DNA of 64,000 nucleotides from Methanocella_A sp964548585 (GTDB taxonomy: Archaea > Halobacteriota > Methanocellia > Methanocellales > Methanocellaceae), in the NCBI GenBank assembly GCA_964548585.1, contig CAZJRS010000003.1, positions 12,695-76,694 on the forward strand, written 5' to 3'. The translations under genes were made by a program, and so were the position numbers. This document shows, piece after piece, positions 34,199-43,281 of the stretch. The notes beneath the pieces are model-generated. The model saw nothing but the letters and a program-made list of their open reading frames with translations. It ran no database searches and was not told the DNA's origin. Position 1 is the stretch's first letter. Each line of letters starts with the position of its first letter.

Positions 34199-35437
34199 AT
34201 GAAAAAGTTACTTGCTTTCTTATTTATCGGTTTCTTCGTTATGCAGCTTATTGTCGTGCCAGGCGTACATGCGGCTAATATGCCATTCACCGCCATGGGA
34301 CAGGTTCTCGACAGGCTCGGGCACCCGGTACACGGCGCAAATGTCACGCTCTACGATGGCACATATACTGTGATAAGCACCACCACGACGGATGCGAACG
34401 GTCACTTCAACTTTACCGACGTCATAGCAAACAGCCCAGGCTGTAAAGCGACAGTAACCTTCAATGATAGCTCAAAGACCAATCCAGATCACAATTACGA
34501 GATTTCTTTATCTGAAACGATCTGGTACCCGACCGATAGTGGTACGATCACATTTGACACAATGTATACGACCTTACGTGACTATCCGGCTCCTGAATAC
34601 GGCTATATATGGGGCATCATGCAGCAGGACGGATCGAACCAGAAAGCCCTGGGCAACGGTGTAGTATATGTCTCGGCGAGCGGAGATCCGAAGTACTATA
34701 CGTTCACGGATGCCGACAAAGGTACCTTCATCATGCGACTGCCGGTGGGCCACTACCGTGTGTGGGGCCAATATATGCAGAACGGCAAGACCTTCCAGTC
34801 TGTTGTCAAAGAGGTCGACGTGGTGGGCGCTACCAACTACCTGGACGTCAACAATATCGTCGTGTCAGTGCCTCTCTCATTGGCGACGCAAAACCCAAAT
34901 CCATCGAATATGCCAACGAATAGCCAGGTTAACGTGGTAAGCGGCTTCGTGACCTATAAAGATGGCAGGCCGGTTGTCGGCCAGGCCGTGTTACTGTACC
35001 AGGCCACCGATAATGGCTCAGGTTATCTAAAGACGGACGAAACCGAGACTGATCGCAGCGGTTTTTACCAGTTCCGTGGCGTTGACGTGACCGCCGATGC
35101 ACCGGATAACGGCGTTGTCTACAGCTCGAAGAGCTTCAACATCACCACCGTATACAGTGATCTTTCAGATCAAACCTACTCCGACAGCAGAACCGTCCTG
35201 CTGCATAACCCCGACTTTTTAACTCAAAACGCGAGCGAGGATCAGACGACTCGCAATCCCGTGGTCAATCTCACAATCCTCGCTAACCCGCCGACTGAGG
35301 ACATCCCGGTTCCCACCGGCGAACAGCCAGTTCATCCATGGACGTCACTGGCGGAGATCATCCCAGTAGTCGCAGCAATCGCTGTCGGCGCGGTCTTATT
35401 GATAATATTGGCCGCACTACTCTTCACCAGGCGATGA
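34199..35437 (+). CDS. Secreted protein with carboxypeptidase-regulatory-like domains
   Basis: From ATG 34199 (MKKLLAFLFIGFFVMQLIVV) this encodes 412 residues with a cleavable signal peptide. Two or three beta-sandwich repeats follow (MGQVLDRLGHPVHGANVTLYDG; VVSGFVTYKDGRPVVGQAVLLYQ), of the CarboxypepD_reg/SdrD B-like kind. The C terminus is a membrane helix (VVAAIAVGAVLLIILAALLF) with a basic end. It is probably a surface-anchored protein. The convergent beta-propeller regulator gene ends 5 bp downstream. Confidence 0.82.
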   Translation: MKKLLAFLFIGFFVMQLIVVPGVHAANMPFTAMGQVLDRLGHPVHGANVTLYDGTYTVISTTTTDANGHFNFTDVIANSPGCKATVTFNDSSKTNPDHNYEISLSETIWYPTDSGTITFDTMYTTLRDYPAPEYGYIWGIMQQDGSNQKALGNGVVYVSASGDPKYYTFTDADKGTFIMRLPVGHYRVWGQYMQNGKTFQSVVKEVDVVGATNYLDVNNIVVSVPLSLATQNPNPSNMPTNSQVNVVSGFVTYKDGRPVVGQAVLLYQATDNGSGYLKTDETETDRSGFYQFRGVDVTADAPDNGVVYSSKSFNITTVYSDLSDQTYSDSRTVLLHNPDFLTQNASEDQTTRNPVVNLTILANPPTEDIPVPTGEQPVHPWTSLAEIIPVVAAIAVGAVLLIILAALLFTRR

Positions 35438-35442
35438 GGGCT

Positions 35443-37707
35443 TCAACCGGTCGAGGTGAGCACGTTTTCTATTTTTTCAGCGTGCTCCTTCCTGATCATA
35501 TATGCCACCCGGCCTGCAGCTGTAACCTCTTTTGTCACCAGTCCTTTCGTCGAGAGCTCTCTCATGTAATTGCTTACGGCGCTTTCCGATATGCCCAGAG
35601 CACAGGCAATCTCAGAGTTTGAGATGCCCGGCTTTTCACACAGTACGCCCATCAGGCGGCGGATCGGCTCTCGCCGGAGCAACGACATGACCTCAAGTTC
35701 TATGTCCGTGAATACCTGAGACCCCGGGAAAAACCTGACGTATTTTCCATCCTTGTGCTCTCGTATTTTGTGGTTGATGCCCAGGATCAGCAGGTGGTAG
35801 CGCATCGTGCCAAGGTTCATGTTAAGCTCTCGGGAGATCTCGTACATCGTGCTGCCCGGACGTTCTTTGACTAATTGTAAGATGGCGAGCCGGTTCTCGT
35901 TCTGCTCCAGCCTGCTCCTGGCTCGCGATACGGTCGCGGCGCCGAAAAAGTGCAGGAAGAGCAGGGCAGCGGCGACAACGGTCACTCCGGCGGCCAGGGC
36001 AACGGCTGCTATGCCTCCAGTCTGGGTACCGTAGTAGAGCGTGCTGTTATTTGCAGCCATCCCCACCACGAACGAGCCGGTTGGCTTCTGCCACAGGAAT
36101 GTGCCGTTTCGATCAAGCGCGCATATGCCGCTGGCATAGGTGAATTTAGTGCGGTTGAAGGCAGGAATATAGCCGTCTCCATCATATGTGGCGTCTTTTT
36201 CATTCATGACGGGATAGTCGAAGTTATACCCATAATAGCTGATATACACGATACTGTCGGCTGGAAGAATCGTGATATCGCTCTCGCTATAGTACCCATA
36301 CTGACGTTTCTTATCGTCGTTCAGGTCCGGGTGTAAGTTATTGTAGAACCGTGACGCTTCGGGTTTTTGACCGTCAAACAGCGAGTCGACATTCTCCCGT
36401 GTGACCGTCACTGAATTCGTACGGCTGATGGGCACATCAAATGTCCAGAGGTCATTTCCCGTTTTGATGTCGACGGCTGTCAGGTTCATCGGTATAATCC
36501 CGAGAGGTCTGGATTTGCTCGCCTCTAGAATCCGGCCGAATCCATAATAGCCGGTTCCGTTGGATGCCTGGACCAAAACTCTATCGTCATAGGGGTAGAG
36601 GTGGTGCGGATCAGTGATCGACCAGCTCCCGTCCGGAGCTATCACGTATACGTACTTCAGCGACCCGAGGTCATGGTCGGAGAAGAACTCCCAGTCGTAC
36701 ACGCTCTCAGTCATGTACACATTCCCGGCGGTATCGTAGGGCACGCCTCCGATCAGGGTCACGTTTAGGCCAAGGTGATCGGTCCACCTGATACTGCCGT
36801 TAGTGTATAGGGCGATGATGCCGTCTGCCAGCGGTACTAGAAGCGTGTGGTTCGCGTAGATCGGAAGGGCTAATATAATCGACTGGCTGAGCGAGGTTTC
36901 GCCGGCGATCGAGCATCCTTGCAGTTCCCGTCGGACGGCCGTCTCGTTGATACTCCTGTCCCAGAGCAGCGATCCCTCGGGCGAGTACGCCTTGATCGTG
37001 CCGGATGGCGACGCATAGATCATACTATGGTCCTCAAGCCAGTCTGGCCAGCAGGCTTCTACCACGTAAATACGCCCGGTTTCGTCTACGGCTGGCGGAT
37101 CGGACACGTTGGGTATCGTGAAGAGCTCTGAACCAGCGGTATCGAAGACGGTCACGTTATACCTGTAGAAGAGGTAAACCCTGTCATCGTACACTTCAAT
37201 GTTTGGACACGAGGTGTCCCACACCCAGGCGTCGCTTTTAACGGGCAATTTATGTTCCCATACTATCGAGCCGTCCCTGGTGGCCGTCAGTAGATCGGGG
37301 ACAACCTGATTGCCGGATGCGTCCGGGTTTGAGCGCAGATACAAGTATAAGGTATTGTTGTCCGCAGCAAATACCGGCCCAGACCCGGAACTGCAATGAC
37401 CTCGGAGGCCTGTGTCATCCTGTACATACGTACTGGCTATATCCCATTTGTTGATGACACTCCAGTTGCTGGAAATTTTCATTTTCCACGCCTGGCTTCC
37501 ATCCGGGTTGATCGCATAGATATCATTATTATCGAACAAGTAGAGCCGGTTTTCATCCCCGACGTACATGTAAGGAGTTGCATTCAGGGGCAGTTTCCAC
37601 TGCTCGCGTCCGCTGTCTGTCCCGCCCGCAGAAATACTATAAATCACTGCGGTCAGTACTACCAGCGTTCCTAGTAGTGTTATACTGAATAGCTTCCCCT
37701 TTTCCAT
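35443..37707 (-). CDS. Membrane-bound one-component regulator: beta-propeller plus two HTH domains
   Basis: The 754-residue protein has an N-terminal membrane helix (ITLLGTLVVLTAVIYSISAG) and then about 530 residues of PQQ-like beta-propeller repeats (LYLFDNNDIYAINPDGSQAW; GIIALYTNGSIRW). A second helix follows (AAGVTVVAAALLFLHFFG). Two winged helices end it (ENRLAILQLVKERPGSTMYEISRELN; KPGISNSEIACALGISESAVSNYMREL). The propeller should face outward and the HTH pair inward, so it could carry a surface signal straight to DNA. Similar HTH pairs occur in methanogen regulators. It is flanked by two secreted-repeat genes that share promoter sequence, which are candidate targets. Confidence 0.85.
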   Translation of the reverse strand: MEKGKLFSITLLGTLVVLTAVIYSISAGGTDSGREQWKLPLNATPYMYVGDENRLYLFDNNDIYAINPDGSQAWKMKISSNWSVINKWDIASTYVQDDTGLRGHCSSGSGPVFAADNNTLYLYLRSNPDASGNQVVPDLLTATRDGSIVWEHKLPVKSDAWVWDTSCPNIEVYDDRVYLFYRYNVTVFDTAGSELFTIPNVSDPPAVDETGRIYVVEACWPDWLEDHSMIYASPSGTIKAYSPEGSLLWDRSINETAVRRELQGCSIAGETSLSQSIILALPIYANHTLLVPLADGIIALYTNGSIRWTDHLGLNVTLIGGVPYDTAGNVYMTESVYDWEFFSDHDLGSLKYVYVIAPDGSWSITDPHHLYPYDDRVLVQASNGTGYYGFGRILEASKSRPLGIIPMNLTAVDIKTGNDLWTFDVPISRTNSVTVTRENVDSLFDGQKPEASRFYNNLHPDLNDDKKRQYGYYSESDITILPADSIVYISYYGYNFDYPVMNEKDATYDGDGYIPAFNRTKFTYASGICALDRNGTFLWQKPTGSFVVGMAANNSTLYYGTQTGGIAAVALAAGVTVVAAALLFLHFFGAATVSRARSRLEQNENRLAILQLVKERPGSTMYEISRELNMNLGTMRYHLLILGINHKIREHKDGKYVRFFPGSQVFTDIELEVMSLLRREPIRRLMGVLCEKPGISNSEIACALGISESAVSNYMRELSTKGLVTKEVTAAGRVAYMIRKEHAEKIENVLTSTG

Positions 37708-37808
37708 AAACTACACCGATTACCGTTATATCGGGGTAGCTTAAATATAGCTTATGTCATAATGACAAAATTATATTAATATGAGGGCACCATTCGATTT
37801 AGTGTTAA

Positions 37809-37860
37809 CCGTTTGTGAGAGAGGCTATAAATATCCAGACATTTTCTATTCACTAGATAA
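37809..37860 (+). promoter_or_regulatory. Promoter matching the one at 34112-34175
   Basis: GAGAGAGGCTATAAATATCC and the following TTTTCTATT align with the promoter of the other secreted-repeat gene. CTATAAATAT is the TATA box. Confidence 0.5.
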
Positions 37861-37890
37861 TATAACGTGTTAATGATGAGCGGTGATTTG

Positions 37891-39051
37891 ATGAAATTCA
37901 ACTTTCTATTAGCGGTAGCCATCCTCGTATGTATTTTGACCGTCGCAATGGCTCTCGTAGTCATAACTGCCTCCGGGGAAAAACCGGCATCCCTCGATCG
38001 CTGGGGCACCCTGAGCGGCATTGTTACCGATAAGTTTTACAATGGCGTGCCCGGCGTTATGGTGACGCTGTACGAGGCTAAACTGGAAAGTGCCACGAGC
38101 CAGTACGTCAACGTGAAGAAGTATGACTCTCCCGACAACCCGATGAAGAGCAACGATAACGCTAACATTGGGGCTATCGGTGTGTACACGTACTATCGTC
38201 TGCCGCTGGGTGTCTACATTATCTCCGGCGAGAAGGATGGCTACCAATGGCAGGCGATCGCCAATGTGACCGAGGGTACAACTACCCTGAACCTTAACAA
38301 CCCCGACTACCCGTCCAGTACCGGTGCAGCCGGAGCGCCCCCGCGGTGGAGCACCGTGAGCGGCATGGTCGTAGACAGGCACAAGAACGGCATACCCGGC
38401 GCGATCGTAACCATGTACGAGGTAGTGTGGGACGGGGAAACATACAAGAACATCAGAGAACTCAACAGTAGCATCAACCCACAGTACACAGTCAGCGATC
38501 CGGCGATAGCAGCGATTGGCACTTACACGTACTTCGACGTTCCTCTGGGTACTTACAACCTCACGGCAGAGAAGGACGGGCACCTGTGGTTCGCCCTGGT
38601 GAACGCCACACAGCCTGGCACCTATACCAACAACATCGCGATCCCCGACTACCTGATGCCAGTCGAGAGCCCGTCTTCAAGCTTAGTGACGGACACCATT
38701 TCCACCGGAGCGCCCTGGTTCACCCTCTGTGGCTTCGTGACGGATAAGAACCAGAACGGTATTCCAGGCGCAAAAGTCACTGTGTATGAAGCTGTCATCA
38801 ACAACTCCTCGGGAGGCTTCGACAACGTGAAAGTGGCGGCAACAGAGAACAATCCCCAGCTCACTAACAGTGATCCGTCCATCGCTGCAATAGGTACTCA
38901 CACGTTCTACAAAGTGCCTCAGGGCTACTACAATGTGACTGCCGAGAAGGACGGGCATATACAGTTCGCCATTGTGAATGCCACCAGCGCCGTAGGAACC
39001 AGGACATTAAACATCAATATGCCTGATTACATCCAGCCGGCTGGCCATTAG
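37891..39051 (+). CDS. Secreted protein with three homologous repeats
   Basis: From ATG 37891 (MKFNFLLAVAILVCILTVAM) this encodes 386 residues. They comprise a signal or anchor helix and three tandem repeats of about 115 residues, each with W-x-T-x-x-G-x-V-x-D-(K/R)-x-x-N-G-(V/I)-P-G near its start, AIG-x-(Y/H)-T-(Y/F) in the middle and (N/P)DY at its end. The first unit starts WGTLSGIVTDKFYNGVPGVM. The units are carboxypeptidase-regulatory-like beta-sandwiches. It has no C-terminal anchor, unlike the gene at 34199. It is probably a surface or adhesive protein. Confidence 0.82.
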   Translation: MKFNFLLAVAILVCILTVAMALVVITASGEKPASLDRWGTLSGIVTDKFYNGVPGVMVTLYEAKLESATSQYVNVKKYDSPDNPMKSNDNANIGAIGVYTYYRLPLGVYIISGEKDGYQWQAIANVTEGTTTLNLNNPDYPSSTGAAGAPPRWSTVSGMVVDRHKNGIPGAIVTMYEVVWDGETYKNIRELNSSINPQYTVSDPAIAAIGTYTYFDVPLGTYNLTAEKDGHLWFALVNATQPGTYTNNIAIPDYLMPVESPSSSLVTDTISTGAPWFTLCGFVTDKNQNGIPGAKVTVYEAVINNSSGGFDNVKVAATENNPQLTNSDPSIAAIGTHTFYKVPQGYYNVTAEKDGHIQFAIVNATSAVGTRTLNINMPDYIQPAGH

Positions 39052-39154
39052 CTGGCTGGCAACTGGCACTATATTATTTTTTTAAGCGACTGCATTAATT
39101 TTCTGTGCTATATGCCGATGCAATCATTATATCCGCGGGCGCAAAAATTGTATC

Positions 39155-39364
39155 ATGAAGAAGAACATCGGCACCCCTGACCGTATGATCCGCATGGGCA
39201 TCGGCACTTTGCTCGTCGCCGCCAGCATTTACCTGGCATGGCGCTACAACCCCTGGCTCGGACTGATCCCGCTAATCATTGGCGCTTTTGCGATCTACGA
39301 GGCCACCATCGGGTGGTGCGCCCTGTACGCACTGCTGGGGAAGAACACCTGTCCTGTAAGATGA
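39155..39364 (+). CDS. DUF2892 small membrane protein, copy 1
   Basis: The 69-residue protein has two membrane helices (IRMGIGTLLVAASIYLAW; LGLIPLIIGAFAIYEATIGW) and ends WCALYALLGKNTCPVR, the YgaP-like DUF2892 pattern with a conserved Cys pair. The TATA box CATTATATCC (about 39125-39134) is 27 bp before the ATG, so it is leaderless. Homologues accompany rhodanese or redox proteins, but none is adjacent. It is paralogous to the gene at 40020. Confidence 0.85.
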   Translation: MKKNIGTPDRMIRMGIGTLLVAASIYLAWRYNPWLGLIPLIIGAFAIYEATIGWCALYALLGKNTCPVR

Positions 39365-39473
39365 GTAACACGGCACGATAAATACATCATGTCTACACTA
39401 TTACAGCTTGATTTTTAACATAAAAGTAGACTTTGATGATAACCTGGTCAGGTTCAAGAAACGTATAACTTCA

Positions 39474-39904
39474 GTATCTCTGTTATGCGCAGTCAGGATC
39501 GCCAGGCTCGCCAAGGACCACTAAGGACTCGGTGATGAAAAGTGATTTTTCGTGTAATGCGTGTGAAAAGCCTTGAGGTCAGTGAGTGCCCGGAGGTCTG
39601 GAGGATCGAAGTCGGGGAGTGCAGGGAGGTCCGGGAGAACGTTCAAAGTGAGAGGTCAGAGAGGTCGGGAGGTCGGAGAGGCCTTATTAATGATATTACT
39701 CTCTGACCTCCCGACCTCTCTGACCTCCCATTTTTAAAGTTCCTCCAAGAACTCCTTTACCTCCCAGACCACTCAGAGACCTCCCGGGCACTCCCTGACC
39801 TCCGGCTTTTCCCAGAACGCCAAGGCTTTGAATGCTTTGTCACGTCCAATAATCCCGATTAAACCTGGCGCCCTTGGTGCTTAAACGGCGTATAGCAGAG
39901 ATAC
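39474..39904. repeat. Nested inverted repeat, about 430 bp
   Basis: The outer arms are 39474-39490 and 39888-39904 (15 of 17 paired). A middle pair, 39566-39600 with 39776-39810, reads AAAAGCC..GAGGTCAG.GAGTGCCCG and its complement. The core hairpin, 39652-39680 with 39699-39729, is near-perfect around an 18-nt AT-rich loop. It is built from GAGGTCGG-type units. It lies in the 655-bp gap between the two DUF2892 genes, in which I see no other feature. Confidence 0.85.
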
Positions 39905-40019
39905 CGCTCGTTTTTCACGATTTGAAGTGATCCGAATCATTTTTCCAGGCTTAGATCTATTGTAATTCGAACTTTTCCCGGCTTAAAAATTTATAGGCGA
40001 AGCCGGAAATCGACGTACT

Positions 40020-40235
40020 ATGGAGCCCAACATCGGAACCTCGGACCAGTCCCTCCGGGTGAACCTCGGGCTGATTCTCGTTGCCATAGGCCTCTATGCG
40101 ACGATGAAATTCAGCGCGATACCGGGCATTATCTTGTTACTTGGGGGCATCTTCTCCGTGTACGAAGCGTACGCCAGGTGGTGCGTTATCTACGCGCTGC
40201 TGGGGAAGAACACCTGCTCTGTATCGGAAAGATAA
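40020..40235 (+). CDS. DUF2892 small membrane protein, copy 2
   Basis: The 71-residue paralogue of the gene at 39155 shares the N-terminal NIGT-(P/S)-D start, two membrane helices and the WC-x-x-YALLGKNTC end. The TATA box AAATTTATAGG (about 39987-39997) is 27 bp before the ATG. The pair probably arose by duplication, with the large palindrome now between the copies. Confidence 0.85.
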   Translation: MEPNIGTSDQSLRVNLGLILVAIGLYATMKFSAIPGIILLLGGIFSVYEAYARWCVIYALLGKNTCSVSER

Positions 40236-40244
40236 AAAAGAAGT

Positions 40245-41150
40245 TTACTTGTGGTGCTCGGCGATATCCACAATTTTCTGCGCGATAGGCCGCATAGCCG
40301 ATACGATCAACGATTTGCCGTCCGCCGGCAGTTCGTCCCGGCCGCTGTTTAGCGGGTCGAGGGGGATTTCGCCGATCAGGCGCAGCCCGTATTGCTTCGC
40401 GAGGTGCTCCACTTTGCTCTCGCCGAACAGGCGGATCTTCTTTTCGCAGTCGGGGCACTGCATGTAGGACATGTTTTCCACCAGGCCGATGATAGGCACG
40501 TTGATGGTCTTCGCCATGTTGATGATCTTGCTCACGTCCAGCACCGACAGATTCGAGGAGGTGCTCACGATGACGATGCCGGCCAGCGGGATCAGCTGCA
40601 TGACACTCATGGGCTCATCACCGGTGCCAGGAGGCAGGTCGATCAACAGGTAGTCCAGCTCGCCCCAGTTGGTGTCAGTGACAAACTGAGTGACCAGCGT
40701 GGTTCGCATCGGCCCGCGCCAGAGCATGGGCGTGTCGCTTGTGGTGAGGACAAATTCGGAGGAGATGACCTTGATGCCGTTACGGTTCATGATCGGCTCC
40801 AGGCCCTCTTCTGAGGCTTCCAGCTTCCGACCTTCCAGTCCCAGCAGATGAGGCATGTTCGGGCCGCTTACATCGGCATCCAGCACTCCCACTTTATTGC
40901 CCATCATCGAGAGGTTCAGTGCCAGGCTCGCGGTGATCGTGCTCTTGCCTACACCGCCCTTGCCGCTCACGATGGCGATGCAGTGCTTTACCCTGGAGAG
41001 TCTCTGGGTGATCTGCTCCTCAGTTGCTGATTTCTGTGCCTGCTTCTCCGGCGACGCAGAAGGGCAGGAAGCGCACTTGCTGGAGCCCTTGCCGTCCTTG
41101 CAGGATGAGCATTCTGGGGCAGATAAGGAATTATCGTCAGTACTGGACAT
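40245..41150 (-). CDS. Mrp/NBP35-family iron-sulfur carrier ATPase
   Basis: The 301-residue P-loop protein has the deviant Walker A SGKGGVGKSTI, a DADVSGPNMPHLLG motif and the C-terminal YMQCPDCEKK pair (C-x-x-C) that binds a shared 4Fe-4S cluster at the dimer interface. The N-terminal extension has a further Cys-rich part (CSSCKDGKGSSKCASC) as in NBP35. It assembles or transfers clusters to apo-proteins such as the many ferredoxins of a methanogen. It is a single-gene unit, convergent with the DUF2892 gene. Confidence 0.95.
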   Translation of the reverse strand: MSSTDDNSLSAPECSSCKDGKGSSKCASCPSASPEKQAQKSATEEQITQRLSRVKHCIAIVSGKGGVGKSTITASLALNLSMMGNKVGVLDADVSGPNMPHLLGLEGRKLEASEEGLEPIMNRNGIKVISSEFVLTTSDTPMLWRGPMRTTLVTQFVTDTNWGELDYLLIDLPPGTGDEPMSVMQLIPLAGIVIVSTSSNLSVLDVSKIINMAKTINVPIIGLVENMSYMQCPDCEKKIRLFGESKVEHLAKQYGLRLIGEIPLDPLNSGRDELPADGKSLIVSAMRPIAQKIVDIAEHHK

Positions 41151-41217
41151 AATAAACAGACCTGATTTTTACCTACTGAGTATAAATATTTTCATATGTG
41201 ACTCACGGCAGTGGGCA

Positions 41218-41880
41218 CTATTCTCCGCTAAGTCTGGGCACCACGCACCTGTCGCACGCCTTCCGCCCACAGTACCGTTTCCCGTGCTCGACGATGAGCG
41301 CATGGTAGTGCTGAAATAGCTGCGTGTCCCGGGGCAACGAGTCCTCGAAGATCTTCTGGAGCTCCAGGTAGCTACCATGAATATCCAGGCAACTGCACAG
41401 CTTTTTGGTGTAAGCGTCGATGACAAATGCCGGTCGCCCGGCCACGTAGAGTAATATCACGTCGGCCGTCTCGTTGCCGATTCCCCGCAGGCCCCGCAGT
41501 TCTTCACGCAGCTTAAGCTGCGGCTTTTTCGGCATGTCCTCGATTGGGTTGGCTGAGAAGTACTCGGCCACTGCTTTCAGGCTTTTCGCCTTGTTGCGGT
41601 AGAATCCGGCCGGGCGGATGATCTGCTCCAGATCTTCAATGGGTAATATCGCCATAGCCTCCGGGCTCAAGTGACCAGATCGCTTCAAGGTGGTTAGCAC
41701 CCTGTCTACGTTCTCCCAGCGTGTCTGCTGTACCAGAATGGCTCCCGTGATTCGTTCAAAAGACGTGGTTGCGGGCCACCAGTCGGCCAGGGGACCGAAC
41801 TCTTCAGATAAAATGGAATATAGCGTTTTTAGTTGTTTCGTGGTTCTCACTCCGATCATAGGCCGGGGCTTGTCGCGCAA
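41218..41880 (-). CDS. Endonuclease III-like DNA glycosylase, MagIII-type
   Basis: The 220-residue HhH-GPD protein has the motif LRGLRGIGNETADVILLYVAG and the conserved Asp in AFVIDAYTKK. The Lys used by endonuclease III for lyase chemistry is Glu here (GNETAD in place of GRKTAN), as in the alkyl-base MagIII group. It is therefore probably a monofunctional glycosylase. The C-terminal cluster motif is incomplete: only three Cys (CGRKACDRC) and no fourth. An internal start at 41859 (MIGVR) is possible. Confidence 0.85.
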   Translation of the reverse strand: MRDKPRPMIGVRTTKQLKTLYSILSEEFGPLADWWPATTSFERITGAILVQQTRWENVDRVLTTLKRSGHLSPEAMAILPIEDLEQIIRPAGFYRNKAKSLKAVAEYFSANPIEDMPKKPQLKLREELRGLRGIGNETADVILLYVAGRPAFVIDAYTKKLCSCLDIHGSYLELQKIFEDSLPRDTQLFQHYHALIVEHGKRYCGRKACDRCVVPRLSGE

Positions 41881-41996
41881 AGCTTTTAAACTGAGCCGAA
41901 GGCTCTTAGGCCGATGTCACTGTTTGGTTACGTGGTATGGGCTCTATTTTACCTCTGCCCTTAAGTTAAAGCCGAAGGCAGTAGTGAGCCCAAGGC
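41881..41996. repeat. Intergenic region with GCC-GAA-GGC hairpins
   Basis: GAGCCGAAGGCTC and GTGAGCCCAAGGCTCAC are compact hairpins; a further AGCCGAAGGC copy lies between them. The same GCCGAAGGC core recurs near 55490-55880. The second hairpin abuts the npdG stop and may help end transcription. Confidence 0.6.
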
Positions 41997-42650
41997 TCAC
42001 ACGAACTTGATTGATAGTGGCTTCATCTTGTTTTTGATGGCCAGGTTGATGAGTAATGGTGTCAACGCTTCCACCAGCTTTGCCTCTTCGAGGCTGCCGC
42101 CGTCCATCGCCCTGACGCCGCCGAGGTCTTCGGCCAGTTTCATGGCGATCATCTTGGCTTCTTCGTCGTCCGCGCAGACGATCAGGTCGAACCCGAGCGG
42201 ATCGTTGAGGTCAGCCAGCCGGGGTGCCGGTAGCGTGTGGAACGCGGAGACGATGCGGATTCCCGGGGGCAGGATCGCGCAGAGCTGCCTGGACGCGCTG
42301 CCCGGCTCGGGCGGGGTATAAGCGCATAACCCGGTTTTTGACATGGGCACGATGGGCGAGATCACGATCTTGTTGTCCAGGTAATCCCAGAGACTCTCGA
42401 TGGTGGGGAGCATGAACTGGTATTTCACGGCCAGGACGATGATGTCAGAGCTTTTGGCTGCATCAGTATTAGACATTCCCTTGATGCCGCCCCTGATATC
42501 GTGTTCTTTCAGGATCTTGTTGTAGTTGTCTGCAGCTTCCTTTGCTTTAGCTTCCTCTCGCGAGCCGACGATGATGTCGTGCTTCTTCGCCAGGCGAAGC
42601 GCCAGCCCTTCTCCGATGTCCCCGGTTCCTCCTATAATTGCGATCTTCAT
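41997..42650 (-). CDS. npdG: F420-dependent NADP reductase
   Basis: The 217-residue protein starts at ATG 42650 with the dinucleotide-binding sequence MKIAIIGGTGDIGEGLALRL, followed by IIVGSREEAKAKEAA, whose Ser/Arg fit the NADP 2'-phosphate. The rest (SDIIVLAVKYQFMLPTIESL; RIVSAFHTLPA) matches archaeal F420H2:NADP oxidoreductase. It moves hydride between coenzyme F420 and NADP, supplying NADPH for biosynthesis in methanogens. The TATA and leader region of the EMC6-ABCE1 unit is divergent from it. Confidence 0.95.
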   Translation of the reverse strand: MKIAIIGGTGDIGEGLALRLAKKHDIIVGSREEAKAKEAADNYNKILKEHDIRGGIKGMSNTDAAKSSDIIVLAVKYQFMLPTIESLWDYLDNKIVISPIVPMSKTGLCAYTPPEPGSASRQLCAILPPGIRIVSAFHTLPAPRLADLNDPLGFDLIVCADDEEAKMIAMKLAEDLGGVRAMDGGSLEEAKLVEALTPLLINLAIKNKMKPLSIKFV

Positions 42651-42932
42651 GATATCACCCACGGGCTTGCTGCCCTGAAGTAGTTATTACATCATTTCGC
42701 AATTATAAAACTGTATCGCGCTGAACGGGGTCTCGGAGAGCGTCGTGACTACAGTAAATTTTTATAACATCCGGAAAAACTGTCTCCGAAACAACCAGAT
42801 ATAATACCGTCGTGCGCACAGACACAAATAATAAATATTAAGCGCTGTTACCAGCCAGCAAGGTTAATACGCACTGCTGCGTTATTACACTCATCGAATC
42901 AAAAATCTATCACATCCTTCGGAGGACTGAAA

Positions 42933-43262
42933 ATGGAAATTAAGACACCCACCAGAGACGAGAAAGTCGCGACCCATACCCGGGGCATTAAAGTCGTTCT
43001 ACTGTCGTCCATGATGGGCGCTGTCGCAGGAATCCTGTCGAGCCCGTACTTCCTAAGCACGGCCAACGTCAGCTTTTCGTTCCTGATCCTGGCCTTGGCG
43101 ATCTACGCGCAAAAGTTCCTGTTCCCGTTAATCGGGGTTAAGTCGTCCGAATTCGGGTTCAAAGACTGGTTCTTCGTTTCGTTCATGACGTTCTGCTTCT
43201 GGTACATCATGTGGACGATCATACTCAACGGACCCGCCCCCCTATTCGGCCCGTTCTTTTAG
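42933..43262 (+). CDS. EMC6-like small membrane protein
   Basis: The 109-residue protein has three membrane helices (VVLLSSMMGAVAGILSSPYFL; FSFLILALAIYAQKFLFPLI; FVSFMTFCFWYIMWTIIL) and a charged cytoplasmic N terminus. This is the layout of archaeal EMC6-like proteins, relatives of the ER membrane complex subunit that aids membrane-protein insertion. A ribosome-binding site GGAGG lies 8-9 bp before the ATG. It is 19 bp upstream of ABCE1 and probably in its operon. The 270 bp upstream hold AT-rich promoter sequence (AAATTTTTATAAC near 42757). Confidence 0.75.
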   Translation: MEIKTPTRDEKVATHTRGIKVVLLSSMMGAVAGILSSPYFLSTANVSFSFLILALAIYAQKFLFPLIGVKSSEFGFKDWFFVSFMTFCFWYIMWTIILNGPAPLFGPFF

Positions 43263-43281
43263 ATAAACAGGGAGCAAAACA

